Positions 33,432-44,648 of a stretch of 64,000 bases of DNA are shown piece by piece; the first letter of the stretch is position 1, and each line of letters starts with the position of its first letter. The notes beneath the pieces were generated by a model. That model searched no databases, had not been told where the DNA came from, and saw only the letters and a list, made by a program, of their open reading frames with translations. The stretch comes from Brevundimonas sp. NIBR11 (lineage in GTDB: Bacteria; Pseudomonadota; Alphaproteobacteria; Caulobacterales; Caulobacteraceae). The stretch spans positions 2,956,001-3,020,000 of the forward strand of contig NZ_CP115465.1 of the NCBI RefSeq assembly GCF_027912535.1, read 5' to 3'. The translations under genes and the position numbers were made by a program.

Positions 33432-34232
33432 TCAGGGGCCGTCCGATCCGAGGATGCGCACCACGCCGCGTCCCTCGTCCAGTTCAACCACGACGTCCGC
33501 CGCGACGCCGCCCGCCAGCATATGCCGGGAAATCCGTTCGAAATGCTGAACGAAGCGGGCCAGTTCGGCGCGCCGTGCGGCGGAGACGGGGGCGCCGGTC
33601 AGGCCCGCTTCCTGCTCTGTGCGCCAGTCGAGAACGACGTCGAAGCTCGGAGCCTTGAGGAAGATGAGGGCGTCGAAGCGGGCAAACAGGGCTCCGTAGG
33701 GGCCCGAAAGTCCATCATTGATCGTACGCCGCCAGAGGCCGTCGGGGTCTTCCTCAAGCTCCAGGGCGTTGATCGGCGTGGCGAGAGCGTCGGGATCCTG
33801 CGGAGTCACGCCCAGACACCATCCTTCAAGCAGGACGGCGCGGGGGCGGCCGGTGAAAACGGGCCATTGCGGCTCGGGGCGGCGATCGTCGACGAGCTTG
33901 TCGAAGGCGGGCAGCGACGTGCGCGCTTCGGGTCTGGTGGCGCGGAGCCGGGTCAGGGTCCGGTCCAGCAGGGCGAGGTCATGGGTCCCGGGCGGGCCGC
34001 GCACGGCGAAGAGGGGGTGGACGCGGGCGGCGAGGTCAACGCGCTCGGCCTTCGTCAGATAGACGTCGTCGAGGGACAGGGTCGCGCAGGAGAGCCGGCA
34101 GGCCGCTTCGGCCGCGAGCGTGCTCTTGCCGGAGCCCTGTGCGCCCGCGATGGCGATCAGGGGAACGTGGCCCAGCCGTTCGTGGCGGCGGATCAGATCG
34201 TCCACGGCCTCGATCAGCCGTGGCTCAATCAT
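33432..34232 (-). CDS. P-loop kinase of the glycerate-kinase/Tda10 family
   Basis: The start MIEPRLIEAVDDLI gives 266 residues. Walker A is GAQGSGKS at 30-37. LSLDDVYLTKAERVDLAARV and RGPPGTHDLALLDRTL are hallmark blocks of the D-glycerate 3-kinase and Tda10 family. The likely role is phosphorylation of glycerate or a related small molecule in the cytoplasm; the substrate is inferred from family only. Only two bases separate it from the upstream ferredoxin gene. Confidence 0.8.
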   Translation of the reverse strand: MIEPRLIEAVDDLIRRHERLGHVPLIAIAGAQGSGKSTLAAEAACRLSCATLSLDDVYLTKAERVDLAARVHPLFAVRGPPGTHDLALLDRTLTRLRATRPEARTSLPAFDKLVDDRRPEPQWPVFTGRPRAVLLEGWCLGVTPQDPDALATPINALELEEDPDGLWRRTINDGLSGPYGALFARFDALIFLKAPSFDVVLDWRTEQEAGLTGAPVSAARRAELARFVQHFERISRHMLAGGVAADVVVELDEGRGVVRILGSDGP

Positions 34233-34234
34233 GG

Positions 34235-34564
<330 letters not shown>

Positions 34565-34610
34565 TTAGGGGCTTGTTTCGACGCGGGCAAGATGGGCGGG
34601 CGCGAGGGTT

Positions 34611-34949
34611 TCAGGCCGCTATGTAGACCCAGGCTTCCAGGCCCGAGATCAGGGGGACCAGAACCCGCTTGTAGTCCTCCGCCTCATAGACGTCGGCGGC
34701 GGCCAGTTCCTCGTCGGAGAGGCGGAAGACCGTGCCCGGAATGGTCGCGGTCGGCCCGTCCGAGGGATGCAGGATCAGGTGGTGGGTCAGGCCGCTTTCG
34801 ACGATGACCTCGGGGTCGGTGATCTCGACCTGGCCGATGACGAAGCCGGTCAGGCCGTCGGGAGTCCCGGTCAGGAGACGCCCGAAATTGGCCTGCTGGA
34901 CAGCCGGATCCTGAAGCGTGCCGTAGGAGAAGACGAGGACCTCGGCCAC
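34611..34949 (-). CDS. Gamma-glutamylcyclotransferase/AIG2-like protein
   Basis: The 112-residue protein opens VLVFSYGTLQDPAVQQANFGR, the YGTL motif of the gamma-glutamylcyclotransferase fold, and has the acid-containing ADVYEAEDYKRV segment expected near the active site. The family forms 5-oxoproline from gamma-glutamyl compounds, but many AIG2-like members are uncharacterised. It lies 10 bases after sdhB on the same strand. Confidence 0.85.
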   Translation of the reverse strand: MAEVLVFSYGTLQDPAVQQANFGRLLTGTPDGLTGFVIGQVEITDPEVIVESGLTHHLILHPSDGPTATIPGTVFRLSDEELAAADVYEAEDYKRVLVPLISGLEAWVYIAA

Positions 34950-34959
34950 GGCGTGCGTC

Positions 34960-35757
34960 TTAGGCCGCCTGCTTCTTGCGGCCGGGGGCGATCATCAGCT
35001 TCTTGGTCTCGGCGATGGCCTTGGCCGGGTTCAGACCCTTGGGGCAGACTTGGGCGCAGTTCATGATCGTGTGGCAGCGATAGAGTTTGAACGGGTCCTC
35101 GAGATCGTCGAGCCGCTCCTGGGTCTTGTCGTCGCGGCTGTCCGAGATCCAGCGATAGGATTGAAGCAACGCCGCTGGGCCGAGATATTCTTCCTGGTTC
35201 CACCAGTAGGAGGGGCAGGAGGTCGAGCAGCAGGCGCACAGGATGCACTCGTACAGGCCGTCCAGCTTGGCGCGGTCCTCCGGCGACTGCAGCCGCTCGG
35301 TGGTCGGGTCCGGATCGTCGGACTGGAGGTAGGGCTTGATCGAGTCGTACTGGGCGTAGAACAGGGTGAGGTCCGTCACCAGGTCCTTGACCACCGGCTG
35401 GTGCGGCAGGGGGCCGATGGCGATGGTCGAGGACGAGCATTCCTCCCAGCCCTTGGTGCAGGCCAGGGTGTTGCGGCCGTCGATGTTCATCGAGCAGGAG
35501 CCGCAGATGCCCTCGCGGCACGAGCGACGGAAGGACAGGGTCGGGTCGATCTCGTTCTTGATGTAGATCAGGGCGTCCAGGAGCATCGGGCCGTGCTCGT
35601 CGGCCGAGACCTCGTACTCGTCCCACGACGGGTTGGCGTCGACGTTGGGGTCGTAGCGATAGACCTTGTAGGTCTTGACGTTCTTGGCGCCGGCCGGAGC
35701 CTTGTGGACCTTGCCCTTGGTCGGGGCGGAGCCGCGGGGGAGGGTGAGCTGGACCAT
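34960..35757 (-). CDS. sdhB: Succinate dehydrogenase iron-sulfur subunit
   Basis: Start [16 protein letters not shown], 2 bases after the sdhA stop; 265 residues. The plant-type [2Fe-2S] ligands lie in [22 protein letters not shown]. Two bacterial-type cluster sets follow, [16 protein letters not shown] and [17 protein letters not shown], for the [4Fe-4S] and [3Fe-4S] centres. It passes electrons from SdhA to ubiquinone in complex II on the cytoplasmic face of the inner membrane. Confidence 0.97.
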   Translation of the reverse strand: MVQLTLPRGSAPTKGKVHKAPAGAKNVKTYKVYRYDPNVDANPSWDEYEVSADEHGPMLLDALIYIKNEIDPTLSFRRSCREGICGSCSMNIDGRNTLACTKGWEECSSSTIAIGPLPHQPVVKDLVTDLTLFYAQYDSIKPYLQSDDPDPTTERLQSPEDRAKLDGLYECILCACCSTSCPSYWWNQEEYLGPAALLQSYRWISDSRDDKTQERLDDLEDPFKLYRCHTIMNCAQVCPKGLNPAKAIAETKKLMIAPGRKKQAA

Positions 35758-35759
35758 GT

Positions 35760-37544
35760 TTAGTACACCCGAGCCTTGGGTTTGATGTACTCGATGTCGT
35801 CGGACATCGTGTAGGTGTGGACCGGACGGTAGTCGATGGTCACGCCCTCGCCCGGCTTCAGCCAGGTCAGGGTGTGCTTCATCCACTCCTCGTCATGACG
35901 ATCGGGGAAGTCCTCGCGGGCGTGGGCGCCCCGGCTTTCCTGACGGTTCGCTGCGCCCTCGATGGTGACCAGGGCGTTTTCGATCAGGTTGTCGTATTCC
36001 AGAGCCTCGACCAGGTCGGTGTTCCAGATCAGGCCGCGATCGGTGGTCTTGATGTCGGCCGAGCGGGCGTGGATGTCGCGCAGCTTCTGGACGCCTTCGT
36101 TCAGCGAGGAACCGGTGCGGAAGACCGCCGCGTCGGACTGCATGGCGTGCTGCATCTCGTTGCGCAGCTTGGCTGTCGGGTTCGAGCCGTTGGCGTAGCG
36201 GAACTTGTCGAAGCGTGCGAGGTGGGCGGCCGTGACCGAGGCCGGAGCGGCCGGGACCGGCGCGGCCCTGTCGACAATCTCGCCGGCGCGGAGGCCCGCG
36301 GCGCGGCCGAAGACGACGAGGTCGGTCAGGGAGTTCGACCCCAGGCGGTTGGCGCCGTGGACCGAGACGCAGGCCGCCTCGCCGACGGCCATCAGGCCGG
36401 GGACCACGGTGTCAGCGTTGTCGCCGACCTTGGTCAGGACCTCGCCGTGATAGTTCGTGGGGATGCCGCCCATGTTGTAGTGGACGGTCGGGATGACCGG
36501 GATCGGCTCCTTGGTCACGTCGACGCCGGCGAAGATCTTGGCTGATTCCGAGATGCCGGGCAGGCGCTCATGCAGGATCTTCGGGTCGAGGTGGTCGAGG
36601 TGGAGGAAGATGTGGTCCTTCTTCGGCCCGACGCCACGACCCTCGCGGATCTCCATGGTCATGGAGCGGGAGACGACGTCGCGGCTCGCCAGATCCTTGG
36701 CCGAGGGAGCGTAGCGTTCCATGAACCGCTCGCCTTCGGAGTTGGTCAGATAGCCGCCCTCGCCGCGCGCGCCCTCGGTGATCAGACAGCCCGAGCCGTA
36801 GATGCCGGTCGGGTGGAACTGCACGAACTCCATGTCCTGCAGCGGCAGGCCGGCGCGCAGCACCATGGCGTTGCCGTCACCCGTGCAGGTGTGGGCCGAG
36901 GTGGCGCTGAAGTAGGCGCGGCCGTAGCCGCCGGTGGCCAGGATGACGAGCTTGGCGCGGAACTGGTGCAGGGTGCCGTCGTCCAGCTTCCAGGCGGTGA
37001 CGCCGGTGCAGGCGCCGTCCTGCATGATCAGGTCGAGCGCGAAGTACTCGATGAAAAACTCGACCTCGCGACGGACCGACTGGCCGTAGAGGGTATGCAG
37101 GATGGCGTGGCCAGTGCGGTCAGCGGCGGCGCAGGTGCGCTGGACCGGGCCCTCGCCGTAGTTGCGGGTCATGCCGCCGAAGGCGCGCTGATAGATCTTG
37201 CCTTCATCGGTACGAGAGAAGGGCACGCCCCAGTGTTCCAGTTCGTAGACAGCCTTGGGGGCCTCGCGGACCAGGTATTCGATGGCGTCCTGGTCCCCCA
37301 GCCAGTCCGACCCCTTGACGGTGTCGTACATATGCCATTTCCACGAATCCTCGCCCATGTTGCCAAGCGAAGCGGAGATGCCGCCTTGCGCCGCGACCGT
37401 GTGCGAGCGGGTCGGGAAGACCTTGGTGACGCAGGCGACTTTCAGTCCCTGCTGGGCGGCGCCGAGAGCGGCGCGGAGGCCCGAGCCGCCGGCGCCGACG
37501 ACGACGACGTCGTATTCGTGATCGATGAGTGTGTAGTCAGCCAT
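35760..37544 (-). CDS. sdhA: Succinate dehydrogenase flavoprotein subunit
   Basis: The 594-residue subunit has the FAD-binding [14 protein letters not shown] and the covalent-FAD histidine His48 in [10 protein letters not shown]. The substrate region [21 protein letters not shown] and [20 protein letters not shown] are intact. It oxidises succinate to fumarate. The order sdhC-sdhD-sdhA-sdhB with 1-4 base spacing indicates one operon. Confidence 0.98.
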   Translation of the reverse strand: MADYTLIDHEYDVVVVGAGGSGLRAALGAAQQGLKVACVTKVFPTRSHTVAAQGGISASLGNMGEDSWKWHMYDTVKGSDWLGDQDAIEYLVREAPKAVYELEHWGVPFSRTDEGKIYQRAFGGMTRNYGEGPVQRTCAAADRTGHAILHTLYGQSVRREVEFFIEYFALDLIMQDGACTGVTAWKLDDGTLHQFRAKLVILATGGYGRAYFSATSAHTCTGDGNAMVLRAGLPLQDMEFVQFHPTGIYGSGCLITEGARGEGGYLTNSEGERFMERYAPSAKDLASRDVVSRSMTMEIREGRGVGPKKDHIFLHLDHLDPKILHERLPGISESAKIFAGVDVTKEPIPVIPTVHYNMGGIPTNYHGEVLTKVGDNADTVVPGLMAVGEAACVSVHGANRLGSNSLTDLVVFGRAAGLRAGEIVDRAAPVPAAPASVTAAHLARFDKFRYANGSNPTAKLRNEMQHAMQSDAAVFRTGSSLNEGVQKLRDIHARSADIKTTDRGLIWNTDLVEALEYDNLIENALVTIEGAANRQESRGAHAREDFPDRHDEEWMKHTLTWLKPGEGVTIDYRPVHTYTMSDDIEYIKPKARVY

Positions 37545-37545
37545 C

Positions 37546-37950
37546 TCAGATCCCGAAGCCGGCCGGAAGCGGCGCGGAACCCAGCGCCAGCCGTACGATG
37601 AAGAAGACGCTGGCGGCGGCCAGCGCGAGGAAGATCAGGTTCGCCAGGCTGATCAGCAGGGCCTTGTTTCCCGGTCGGTGAATGTAGTCCTCGATGATCA
37701 CCTTCCAAGCCAGGGCGACGTAGCCGAAGAAGACGAGGGCCGTGGCCACCAGGAGGGCCGCATTCAGCCGGCTGGCGAACCAGGCCAGGACCGTGTCGTA
37801 CTCGGCGCCGGCCAGGGTGAAGGCGGTCGAAGCCAGCCAGATCCCGAGCGGGATGAACAGGGCGAGCAGGATCTTTTCCAGCGTCCATTCCCCGGCGCCG
37901 TGGCGCTCGGAGACCTTGACCCTGTTCTTGAACTGGACCTTGCCGCTCAC
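37546..37950 (-). CDS. sdhD: Succinate dehydrogenase membrane anchor subunit
   Basis: The 134-residue protein has three transmembrane helices after a polar N-terminus ([56 protein letters not shown]). It forms the quinone and heme pocket with SdhC. The start overlaps the sdhC stop by 4 bases and sdhA starts 1 base after its stop. Low sequence conservation is normal for this subunit; context makes the call. Confidence 0.9.
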   Translation of the reverse strand: MSGKVQFKNRVKVSERHGAGEWTLEKILLALFIPLGIWLASTAFTLAGAEYDTVLAWFASRLNAALLVATALVFFGYVALAWKVIIEDYIHRPGNKALLISLANLIFLALAAASVFFIVRLALGSAPLPAGFGI

Positions 37951-38402
37951 AGCGAAACTCTCCCGGTAGCGAACAGGGCGACCCAGAACAGGATGGCCAG
38001 GGGAATCGGGCCATAGACCGCGATGGCTGACAGCGTGTTGGCGGACTTCACGGTCAGGCCATTGCCGGTGTCGTTGTAGAGGTGCCGGGCGCCGTTCAGC
38101 AGGAAGGACATCAGGACGACCGTCAGGCCGAAGCCGACCAGCAGGCCCAGAGGCGAGGCTGCGAGATCGAGGAAGTCCGAGTAGGCGTCCGGCCCGAAGG
38201 CGGCGGCGGCCATCCAGGCGACCACGAAGATCGCGCCGACGCTGGCCGCACCGATGGTGACGCGGAACAAGATCGAGGCCGTCATGGTGATGTGCCAGCG
38301 CCAGGTCTGCAGGTGCGGGGACAGGGGACGGGGGCGACCGTTGGGCTGGGCGACGAAACGACCGGTCTGGTCATCGGCCGCGTCGCCGGGAGAGTTCGAC
38401 AT
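37947..38402 (-). CDS. sdhC: Succinate dehydrogenase cytochrome b556 subunit
   Basis: Start MSNSPGDAADDQTG; 151 residues. RPLSPHLQTWRWHITMTASILFRVT is the SdhC signature, and HLYNDTGNG contains the heme-ligating histidine region. Three helices span the inner membrane. It is the first gene of the operon; its upstream region to 38583 is shared with the divergent gene at 38584. Confidence 0.95.
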   Translation of the reverse strand: MSNSPGDAADDQTGRFVAQPNGRPRPLSPHLQTWRWHITMTASILFRVTIGAASVGAIFVVAWMAAAAFGPDAYSDFLDLAASPLGLLVGFGLTVVLMSFLLNGARHLYNDTGNGLTVKSANTLSAIAVYGPIPLAILFWVALFATGRVSL

Positions 38403-38583
38403 GCGAATGGTTCTCAAAAAAGCCAAGCGGGATCAGGCTTCAAGCGCGATTGAGGTTGGCTTTAAGGACCGTGGGAGGGGGGTGTCAACGCGAGGGTGCA
38501 GTGCAAAAACCGGTCTTCGCCCAGCCGTTCACGCAAGGTGCGGAACCGATCACGATTTCGCGTGTTGTCGGTAAGCGCTAGCC

Positions 38584-39192
38584 ATGTCCGCCTCGAGACG
38601 ACACTCTCGCGGTATGGTCGTTGTCGCACTGATTTCGCTCGCCGTTTCCGCATCGCCCGCCATGGGGCAGTCGGCGCCCGCGCCCTATTCGGCGCAGCTT
38701 TATCAGGCGCCGGTCGTCCGGCCGTTCGAACCGCCGTCGAATTTCGGCCGCGTCGTCGAAGAGGGCGACGGGGGTGGGGACCGGACGCTGCGGGTCATCC
38801 GCGCGCCGGTCGCGGTCGAGAATTACAGCCGCAGCTACGAGCACGCACCGTCGCGGGCGGACAACGCCTATGACGCAGGCGTCGACAACGCCGAGCGCAA
38901 CATGGACGCCCGCATGGGGCCGCTGGACGGGCGCTGGCGGCTCAAGGACGGCGAGGGCCGGACCTTGATGACCGTGTCGCTGATGGACCAGGGGACCAGC
39001 CGGCCGCTGGAAGGCGCCTATCGCACCGGGGACTCGGCCGCCGAGGTCGGGCCTCTGACGGCGGATCGGTCGTCCGGAGCGCTGGTATTGGAGATGGACA
39101 GCGGACGGGTCGCCCTGACGCCGTCGGGCGAAGGCTGGACCGGGACGTTGGATCAGGGTGGTCGCCAACGGGCGGTTATACTGGTCCGCTAG
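38584..39192 (+). CDS. Hypothetical secreted protein
   Basis: Not recognised. The 202-residue product has a basic start and hydrophobic leader ending near SPAMGQS, pointing to export. The mature part includes an ERNMDARMGPLDGRWRLKD segment and a repetitive beta-like C-terminal half (GRTLMTVSLMD, GALVLEMDSGRVALT, GWTGTLDQGG). It is divergent from sdhC and its 3' end overlaps the convergent HIT gene by 17 bases. Confidence 0.6.
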   Translation: MSASRRHSRGMVVVALISLAVSASPAMGQSAPAPYSAQLYQAPVVRPFEPPSNFGRVVEEGDGGGDRTLRVIRAPVAVENYSRSYEHAPSRADNAYDAGVDNAERNMDARMGPLDGRWRLKDGEGRTLMTVSLMDQGTSRPLEGAYRTGDSAAEVGPLTADRSSGALVLEMDSGRVALTPSGEGWTGTLDQGGRQRAVILVR

Positions 39193-39616
39193 GGCCGGGC
39201 ATGTCTTCGGCGATGATCTTCAGCATGCGTTCGAGCATGTGCGGCGCGTAGGGCTTCGCGCCCGGTCGGCCCCAGATCGGGTCCGGCCACAGGCCGTCGT
39301 CGCGGCGGCGACCGACCACATGCACATGCAACTGGGCCGTGACGTTGCCCAAGGCTGCGACATTGAGCTTTTCGACATCGCGCTCGCTTTCACGCCCCAG
39401 CCAGCGCACAAGATCCCCCGCCGCGACGATCTCCTGCATCAGCCGCGCCTGTTCGACCGGGGCGAGATCGGCCAGCTCGACCGCGCCCGTGACCCGGGGA
39501 ATCAGGATCAGCCAGGGGAAACGGACGTCGTCTTGAAGACGAACCTGACACAAACGGCCGTCTGCGGCGCGATGAGATCCGGCCTCGAAGGCCGGATCGA
39601 CGGTGAATTCCGACAC
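39176..39616 (-). CDS. HIT-domain protein
   Basis: The 146-residue protein, with a GTG start, carries the histidine-triad-like motif QLHVHVVGRR, in which the first histidine is replaced by Gln as in a branch of bacterial HIT proteins, preceded by KLNVAALGNVTA. HIT proteins hydrolyse or transfer nucleotide phosphoramidates and dinucleotides; the substrate here is unknown. The start overlaps the stop of the SIMPL gene by one base (TAGTG), so they are coupled. Confidence 0.82.
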   Translation of the reverse strand: MSEFTVDPAFEAGSHRAADGRLCQVRLQDDVRFPWLILIPRVTGAVELADLAPVEQARLMQEIVAAGDLVRWLGRESERDVEKLNVAALGNVTAQLHVHVVGRRRDDGLWPDPIWGRPGAKPYAPHMLERMLKIIAEDMPGPSGPV

Positions 39617-40518
39617 TAGTTGAGGCCGTAGACCACGCAGGCCTGATCGGTCAGGACCTGAAGCGGCGGCTGGAGCGCCAGACGCGCCGCCTCGATCTGG
39701 GCCTCCGAGGGGGCCTGGCCGGGCGCGGGCGGCGGCGGCGGAGGCGGCGGGGCCATGGCCATTTCCCCACGGCGCATGCGGCTGCCGGTCACGACGACCT
39801 CATCGACCGTCGTCGCCTGAGAAGCGCCCGAGCCGTAGGAGGGCCAGCCGGCGAGCACGTCGGTCTGGCAGGCGCGGCCGGTCGGGTCGATCACGCGGAC
39901 CGCGCCGAGGGTGCCGCCGGCGGCCTCGACAGCAGAGCGAGCGCGGTTGGCGGCGTCGCGCACGGCCTCGCGGGCGAGGTTGGACTTGGCCTCGTTGTCG
40001 GGCTCGAGGCTGAAATAGACCTGGCCGATGGAGTTGGGCTGGGAGGCGACGACGGTGGCGTAGATCCGCTCCAGCTGACGCACGTCGCGGACGGTCAGGC
40101 TGACGGTGGCCTGAGCCTGATAGCGTTCGATACGGTCGGCGCGGGTGTTGTCGCGCAGGATGCCGTTCTCGTCTCGGTACTGGTCGTACAGAGGCTGGGT
40201 CGTCAGGCTGGTCTCGACGCGGACGGTCTCGACTCCGTAGGCGGCGAGGGTCTGGCTGAGGGCGCGCACCTGGTCGGCGGCCTTTCGCGAGGCCTCTGCG
40301 ACCGAGCGGTCCACGGTCTGGAAGGTGGCGGAAAAGCCGGCGCGGTTGGCCTGAAGTTCGACCCGGACATAGCCGATGGAGGCGATCACGGGATCGCGCA
40401 TCCACCAGGGGGCGGGGACATATTGCTGGCCGATGGTGGCGGGCGGCGTCTGGGCCTGGGCCAGGGCAGGGCTTGCAAGGGCGGTGGAAAGCAGGAGGGC
40501 GGCGAGGACGGGACGCAT
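39616..40518 (-). CDS. SIMPL-domain periplasmic protein
   Basis: The 300-residue protein has a signal peptide (to ALAQAQ) and a SIMPL (DUF541) domain: SIGYVRVELQANRAGFSATFQTVDRS and YQAQATVSLTVRDVRQLERI. The C-terminal third is proline-rich (eight prolines then APGQAP) and contains TTVDEVVVTGSRMRRGE, similar to a TonB-box-like sequence. Role unknown; related proteins are oligomeric periplasmic proteins linked to stress. Confidence 0.8.
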   Translation of the reverse strand: MRPVLAALLLSTALASPALAQAQTPPATIGQQYVPAPWWMRDPVIASIGYVRVELQANRAGFSATFQTVDRSVAEASRKAADQVRALSQTLAAYGVETVRVETSLTTQPLYDQYRDENGILRDNTRADRIERYQAQATVSLTVRDVRQLERIYATVVASQPNSIGQVYFSLEPDNEAKSNLAREAVRDAANRARSAVEAAGGTLGAVRVIDPTGRACQTDVLAGWPSYGSGASQATTVDEVVVTGSRMRRGEMAMAPPPPPPPPAPGQAPSEAQIEAARLALQPPLQVLTDQACVVYGLN

Positions 40519-40579
40519 CGGGGAAACTCCGTTTTGTTGCCAGACCGGAAGCCTTGCAGCCCCGCCGCGCCGGGTCTAG

Positions 40580-41599
<1,020 letters not shown>

Positions 41600-41652
41600 G
41601 GGCGCTAACGCGCGCGACGCGGTCGTGCGCTGCTCGCGCGCAAGACTGAATG

Positions 41653-41680
41653 GGCCCCGGAGTGATCCGGGGCCTTTATC
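41653..41680. terminator. Terminator between mdh and the YbjN-like gene
   Basis: GGCCCCGG and CCGGGGCC form an eight-pair stem around AGTGAT, followed by TTTATC. It can end transcription of mdh; the convergent gene stops at 41681. Confidence 0.85.
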
Positions 41681-42232
41681 TTATCGGGCCGGTGGCGTCG
41701 CCGAAGCCGCCGCGCCCGCCGGCGTGGTGACCGTGCGGCCGAGGTCGGTGACGAGGCTGCGCCAGACCTGGATGGGGTCGTCGAGCTGCTCGGGACCGGC
41801 GCCCTGGTTCAGCAGGATGTCGTACTGGGCCACGGCCTGACCCTCGCCGCCTTCCTCTTCCGGCGCGGCGTAGAAGGCCTTCACGAAGCGACGGTCGCCG
41901 TTCCAGCGGGCCACGATCTCCGGAGTCGCATTGACCCCGGAGAAGGCGGCCGTGAATTGCAAATCCGGGCAGGCGCCGTTCGTGCAGGAGAACAGGGTCA
42001 CGACCCAGCGCAGCGGGCCGTCGTCCACGCGCAGATAGACCCGGTCGTTGTTGGTCTGCGGCGCCGCTACGGTCAGGCCGGCGGCGGTGAATCGGCCGGT
42101 GATCTCGGCCACCGTCAGTCCGCTCCAGCGGGCGGAGGCCGCCTGTGCCGCCGGGGCGATCGCGGGTGCGGTCTGGGCGAAAGCGGGCGCGGCGAGAGTC
42201 AGGAGGCCGGCGGCGAGGACGAGAGATTTCAT
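41681..42232 (-). CDS. YbjN-domain secreted protein
   Basis: The 183-residue protein has a signal peptide (MKSLVLAAGLLTLAAPAFAQ) and a YbjN-like fold: LTVAEITGRFTAAGL and VTLFSCTNGACPDLQFTAAF, with a Cys pair that could form a disulfide. YbjN-family proteins are poorly understood sensory or chaperone-like proteins. It is convergent with mdh. Confidence 0.75.
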   Translation of the reverse strand: MKSLVLAAGLLTLAAPAFAQTAPAIAPAAQAASARWSGLTVAEITGRFTAAGLTVAAPQTNNDRVYLRVDDGPLRWVVTLFSCTNGACPDLQFTAAFSGVNATPEIVARWNGDRRFVKAFYAAPEEEGGEGQAVAQYDILLNQGAGPEQLDDPIQVWRSLVTDLGRTVTTPAGAAASATPPAR

Positions 42233-42301
42233 GGGCGTGTTCCGTGTGACTTCGCCACCCTAGAGGGCTTTGCGGCGAACCGAAGGCCTCAGTCCTCCGA
42301 G

Positions 42302-43399
42302 CTATTCAGCGTGCTCGGCGTGGTCCAGCCAGTCCTGCGACGACATCTCGTTCAGGCGCGAGACCGTGCGTTCGAACTCGAAGGCGCCGTCGCCGGTCGG
42401 ATAGAGGGCCTCGGGCGCGCCGGCGGCCAGGGCGACCAGCCGGGTCTTGGCCTCGTAGAGGGCGTCGATCAGGGTCACGAGCCGGCGTGCGGAGTGGCGG
42501 TTGTGCGGTCCCAGCAGCGGGATGTCGTCCAGAAACAGGGTGTGGAACCGCTCGGCGATGGCGAGATAGTCCTGGGGCCCCAGCGGCTGTTCGCAGAGCT
42601 CGGCGAAGGTGGCGCGGGCGAGGCCCCCGGCGGTCCGTTCGATCACCACGTCGCGGCCGAGCACCGCGAGATGGGCCGGGCATTCGGGCATCTCGCCCCG
42701 GAGGTCGTCCCACAGACGGTCGGAGTCGGCGCGGCCGTTGGGACCGAACCAGACCCGCGACGCCTTGATCCGGTCCACACGCCAGTCGCGCGCGCCCCTC
42801 AGCTCCAGCACCTGACACCGCTCCTTCAGGCGGGCGATGAAGGGCAGGAAGAGCTGACGGTTGATGCCGTCCTTGTAGAGGGCGTCCGGGGCGCGGTTGG
42901 AGGTGATGCAGACCACCACCTTGCGCTCGAACAGGGCGTCGAACAGCCGCCCCAGGATCATGGCGTCGGCGATGTCGGTGACCTGAAGCTCGTCGAAGCA
43001 AAGCAGGCGAGCCTCCGACGCGATCAGGGCCGCGACCGGATCGATCGGGTCGTCGCCCTTGTGCGTGCCGAACACGGACTGGCGGGTCTTCCTGTCGCCC
43101 TCGCGCCACTGGCGGATCAGGTCGTGGACCCGGGCCATGAAGGCGTGGAAATGGGCGCGGGTTTTTCGCGGTTCCGGCGCGTGGGCGAAGAACAGGTCCA
43201 TCAGAAGCGACTTGCCCCGCCCCGGCGGGCCCCAGAGGTAGAGGCCCTTCACCTCCCCGACGGAGCCGAACAGGCCGCGCTTGCCGAGGTCCTTCTCCAG
43301 CCGCGCCAGGGCGTCGACGGCGTCTTTCTGGGCGGGATCGGCGGTCAACTGGCCCGACTTCAGGCGGTCGGCATAAGCGCGGGCGATGTGTGACGGCAT
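42302..43399 (-). CDS. zapE: Cell division ATPase ZapE (AFG1-like)
   Basis: The 365-residue protein has Walker A GPPGRGKS at residues 57-64 (LYLWGPPGRGKSLLMDLF), Walker B LLCFDELQVTDIADAM, and the AFG1/ZapE pattern TSNRAPDALYKDGINRQLFLP. ZapE is an AAA ATPase that modulates the FtsZ ring. Full length for the family. About 200 bases separate its start from asd. Confidence 0.93.
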   Translation of the reverse strand: MPSHIARAYADRLKSGQLTADPAQKDAVDALARLEKDLGKRGLFGSVGEVKGLYLWGPPGRGKSLLMDLFFAHAPEPRKTRAHFHAFMARVHDLIRQWREGDRKTRQSVFGTHKGDDPIDPVAALIASEARLLCFDELQVTDIADAMILGRLFDALFERKVVVCITSNRAPDALYKDGINRQLFLPFIARLKERCQVLELRGARDWRVDRIKASRVWFGPNGRADSDRLWDDLRGEMPECPAHLAVLGRDVVIERTAGGLARATFAELCEQPLGPQDYLAIAERFHTLFLDDIPLLGPHNRHSARRLVTLIDALYEAKTRLVALAAGAPEALYPTGDGAFEFERTVSRLNEMSSQDWLDHAEHAE

Positions 43400-43475
43400 G
43401 GACCTGGGGCTTAACGGGCCTGTGGGCGGGTGAAAAGCAGTTGCTTCACAGGCGCGAACCCCTAATTGCGAAGCT

Positions 43476-43557
43476 GCCGAAGTTCCCCTTCGGCCTCCCC
43501 CATACCGCGCTCAAACAGCGAGGCATCTTTCGTCCACCGGCTGACTAGAAGTCAGCC
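43476..43557. other. Two hairpins upstream of asd
   Basis: GCCGAAG-TTCCC-CTTCGGC (43476-43494) and GGCTGACT-AGA-AGTCAGCC (43539-43557) lie between zapE and asd, whose starts diverge. They could be leader structures of asd or of the zapE transcript. No known riboswitch was recognised. Confidence 0.45.
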
Positions 43558-43599
43558 TCGGGCGAGCCGAGCGCTAGCGCGTCCGAAGGACTGACAAGA

Positions 43600-44646
43600 A
43601 TGGGCTATTCCGTCGCTATCGTGGGCGCCACCGGCAATGTCGGGCGCGAAATGCTGACTATCCTCGAGGAACTGGAGTTCCCCGTCGACGAACTGCACGC
43701 GGTGGCTTCGCGAAAATCCAAGGGCGTCGAGGTCGCCTGGAAAGACGGCGTCGTGAAGTGCGAGGTCATCGACAGCTTCGACTGGTCCAAGGTGGACATC
43801 GTCCTGATGTCGGCCGGCGGCGATGTTTCGCGCGAATGGTCCGAGAAGATCGGCAAGGCCGGCCCCGTCGTGATCGACAACTCCTCCGCCTTCCGCAAGG
43901 ACCCGGACGTGCCCCTGATCGTGCCCGAGGTGAACCCGGACGCGGTCAAGGACGCGCGCAAGAAGAACATCATCGCCAACCCCAACTGCTCGACGGCCCA
44001 GCTGGTCGTGGCGCTGAAGCCGCTGCACGACGCGGCCAAGGCCAAGCGCGTCGTCGTCTCGACCTATCAATCGGTCTCGGGCGCCGGCAAGGAAGGCATG
44101 GACGAACTGTGGAACCAGACCAAGGCCATCTACGGCCTGGGCGACGCCACGCCGAAGAAGTTCCCCAAGCAGATCGCCTTCAACGTCATCCCCTTCATCG
44201 GGTCCTTCAACGAGGACGGCTATACCGACGAAGAGGCCAAGATGTGGGCCGAAACGCACAAGATGCTGGACCCGTCGATCAAGCTGACGGTCACCTGCGT
44301 CCGCGTGCCGGTCTTCGTGGGCCACTCCGAGGCCGTGACGGTCGAGTTCGATCGTCCGATCAGCCCGGACGAGGCGCGCGCCATCCTGCGCGAGGCGCCG
44401 GGCGTGCTGGTGATCGATAAGCAGGAGCACGACGGCTACATCACCCCGGTCGACGCGGCCGGAGAGCACGCCGTCTATGTGTCGCGCATCAGGAAGGACC
44501 ACACGGTCGAGAACGGCCTGGTGTTCTGGGTGGTGTCGGACAACCTGCGCAAGGGCGCGGCCCTGAACGCCGTCCAGATCGCCCAGCTGTTGGACGAAAC
44601 GGGTACGATCAAACCGAAGAGCGGCTATCGCAGCCTGACCGTCTGA
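43600..44646 (+). CDS. asd: Aspartate-semialdehyde dehydrogenase
   Basis: The 348-residue enzyme has the NADP-binding VAIVGATGNVGREML, the active Cys130 in NPNCSTAQLVV and substrate residues around VRVPVFVGHSEAVTVEF. It reduces aspartyl phosphate to the semialdehyde, the step after LysC (61381-62655) towards lysine, threonine, methionine and diaminopimelate. AAGGA precedes the ATG at 43600. Confidence 0.97.
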   Translation: MGYSVAIVGATGNVGREMLTILEELEFPVDELHAVASRKSKGVEVAWKDGVVKCEVIDSFDWSKVDIVLMSAGGDVSREWSEKIGKAGPVVIDNSSAFRKDPDVPLIVPEVNPDAVKDARKKNIIANPNCSTAQLVVALKPLHDAAKAKRVVVSTYQSVSGAGKEGMDELWNQTKAIYGLGDATPKKFPKQIAFNVIPFIGSFNEDGYTDEEAKMWAETHKMLDPSIKLTVTCVRVPVFVGHSEAVTVEFDRPISPDEARAILREAPGVLVIDKQEHDGYITPVDAAGEHAVYVSRIRKDHTVENGLVFWVVSDNLRKGAALNAVQIAQLLDETGTIKPKSGYRSLTV

Positions 44647-44648
44647 TC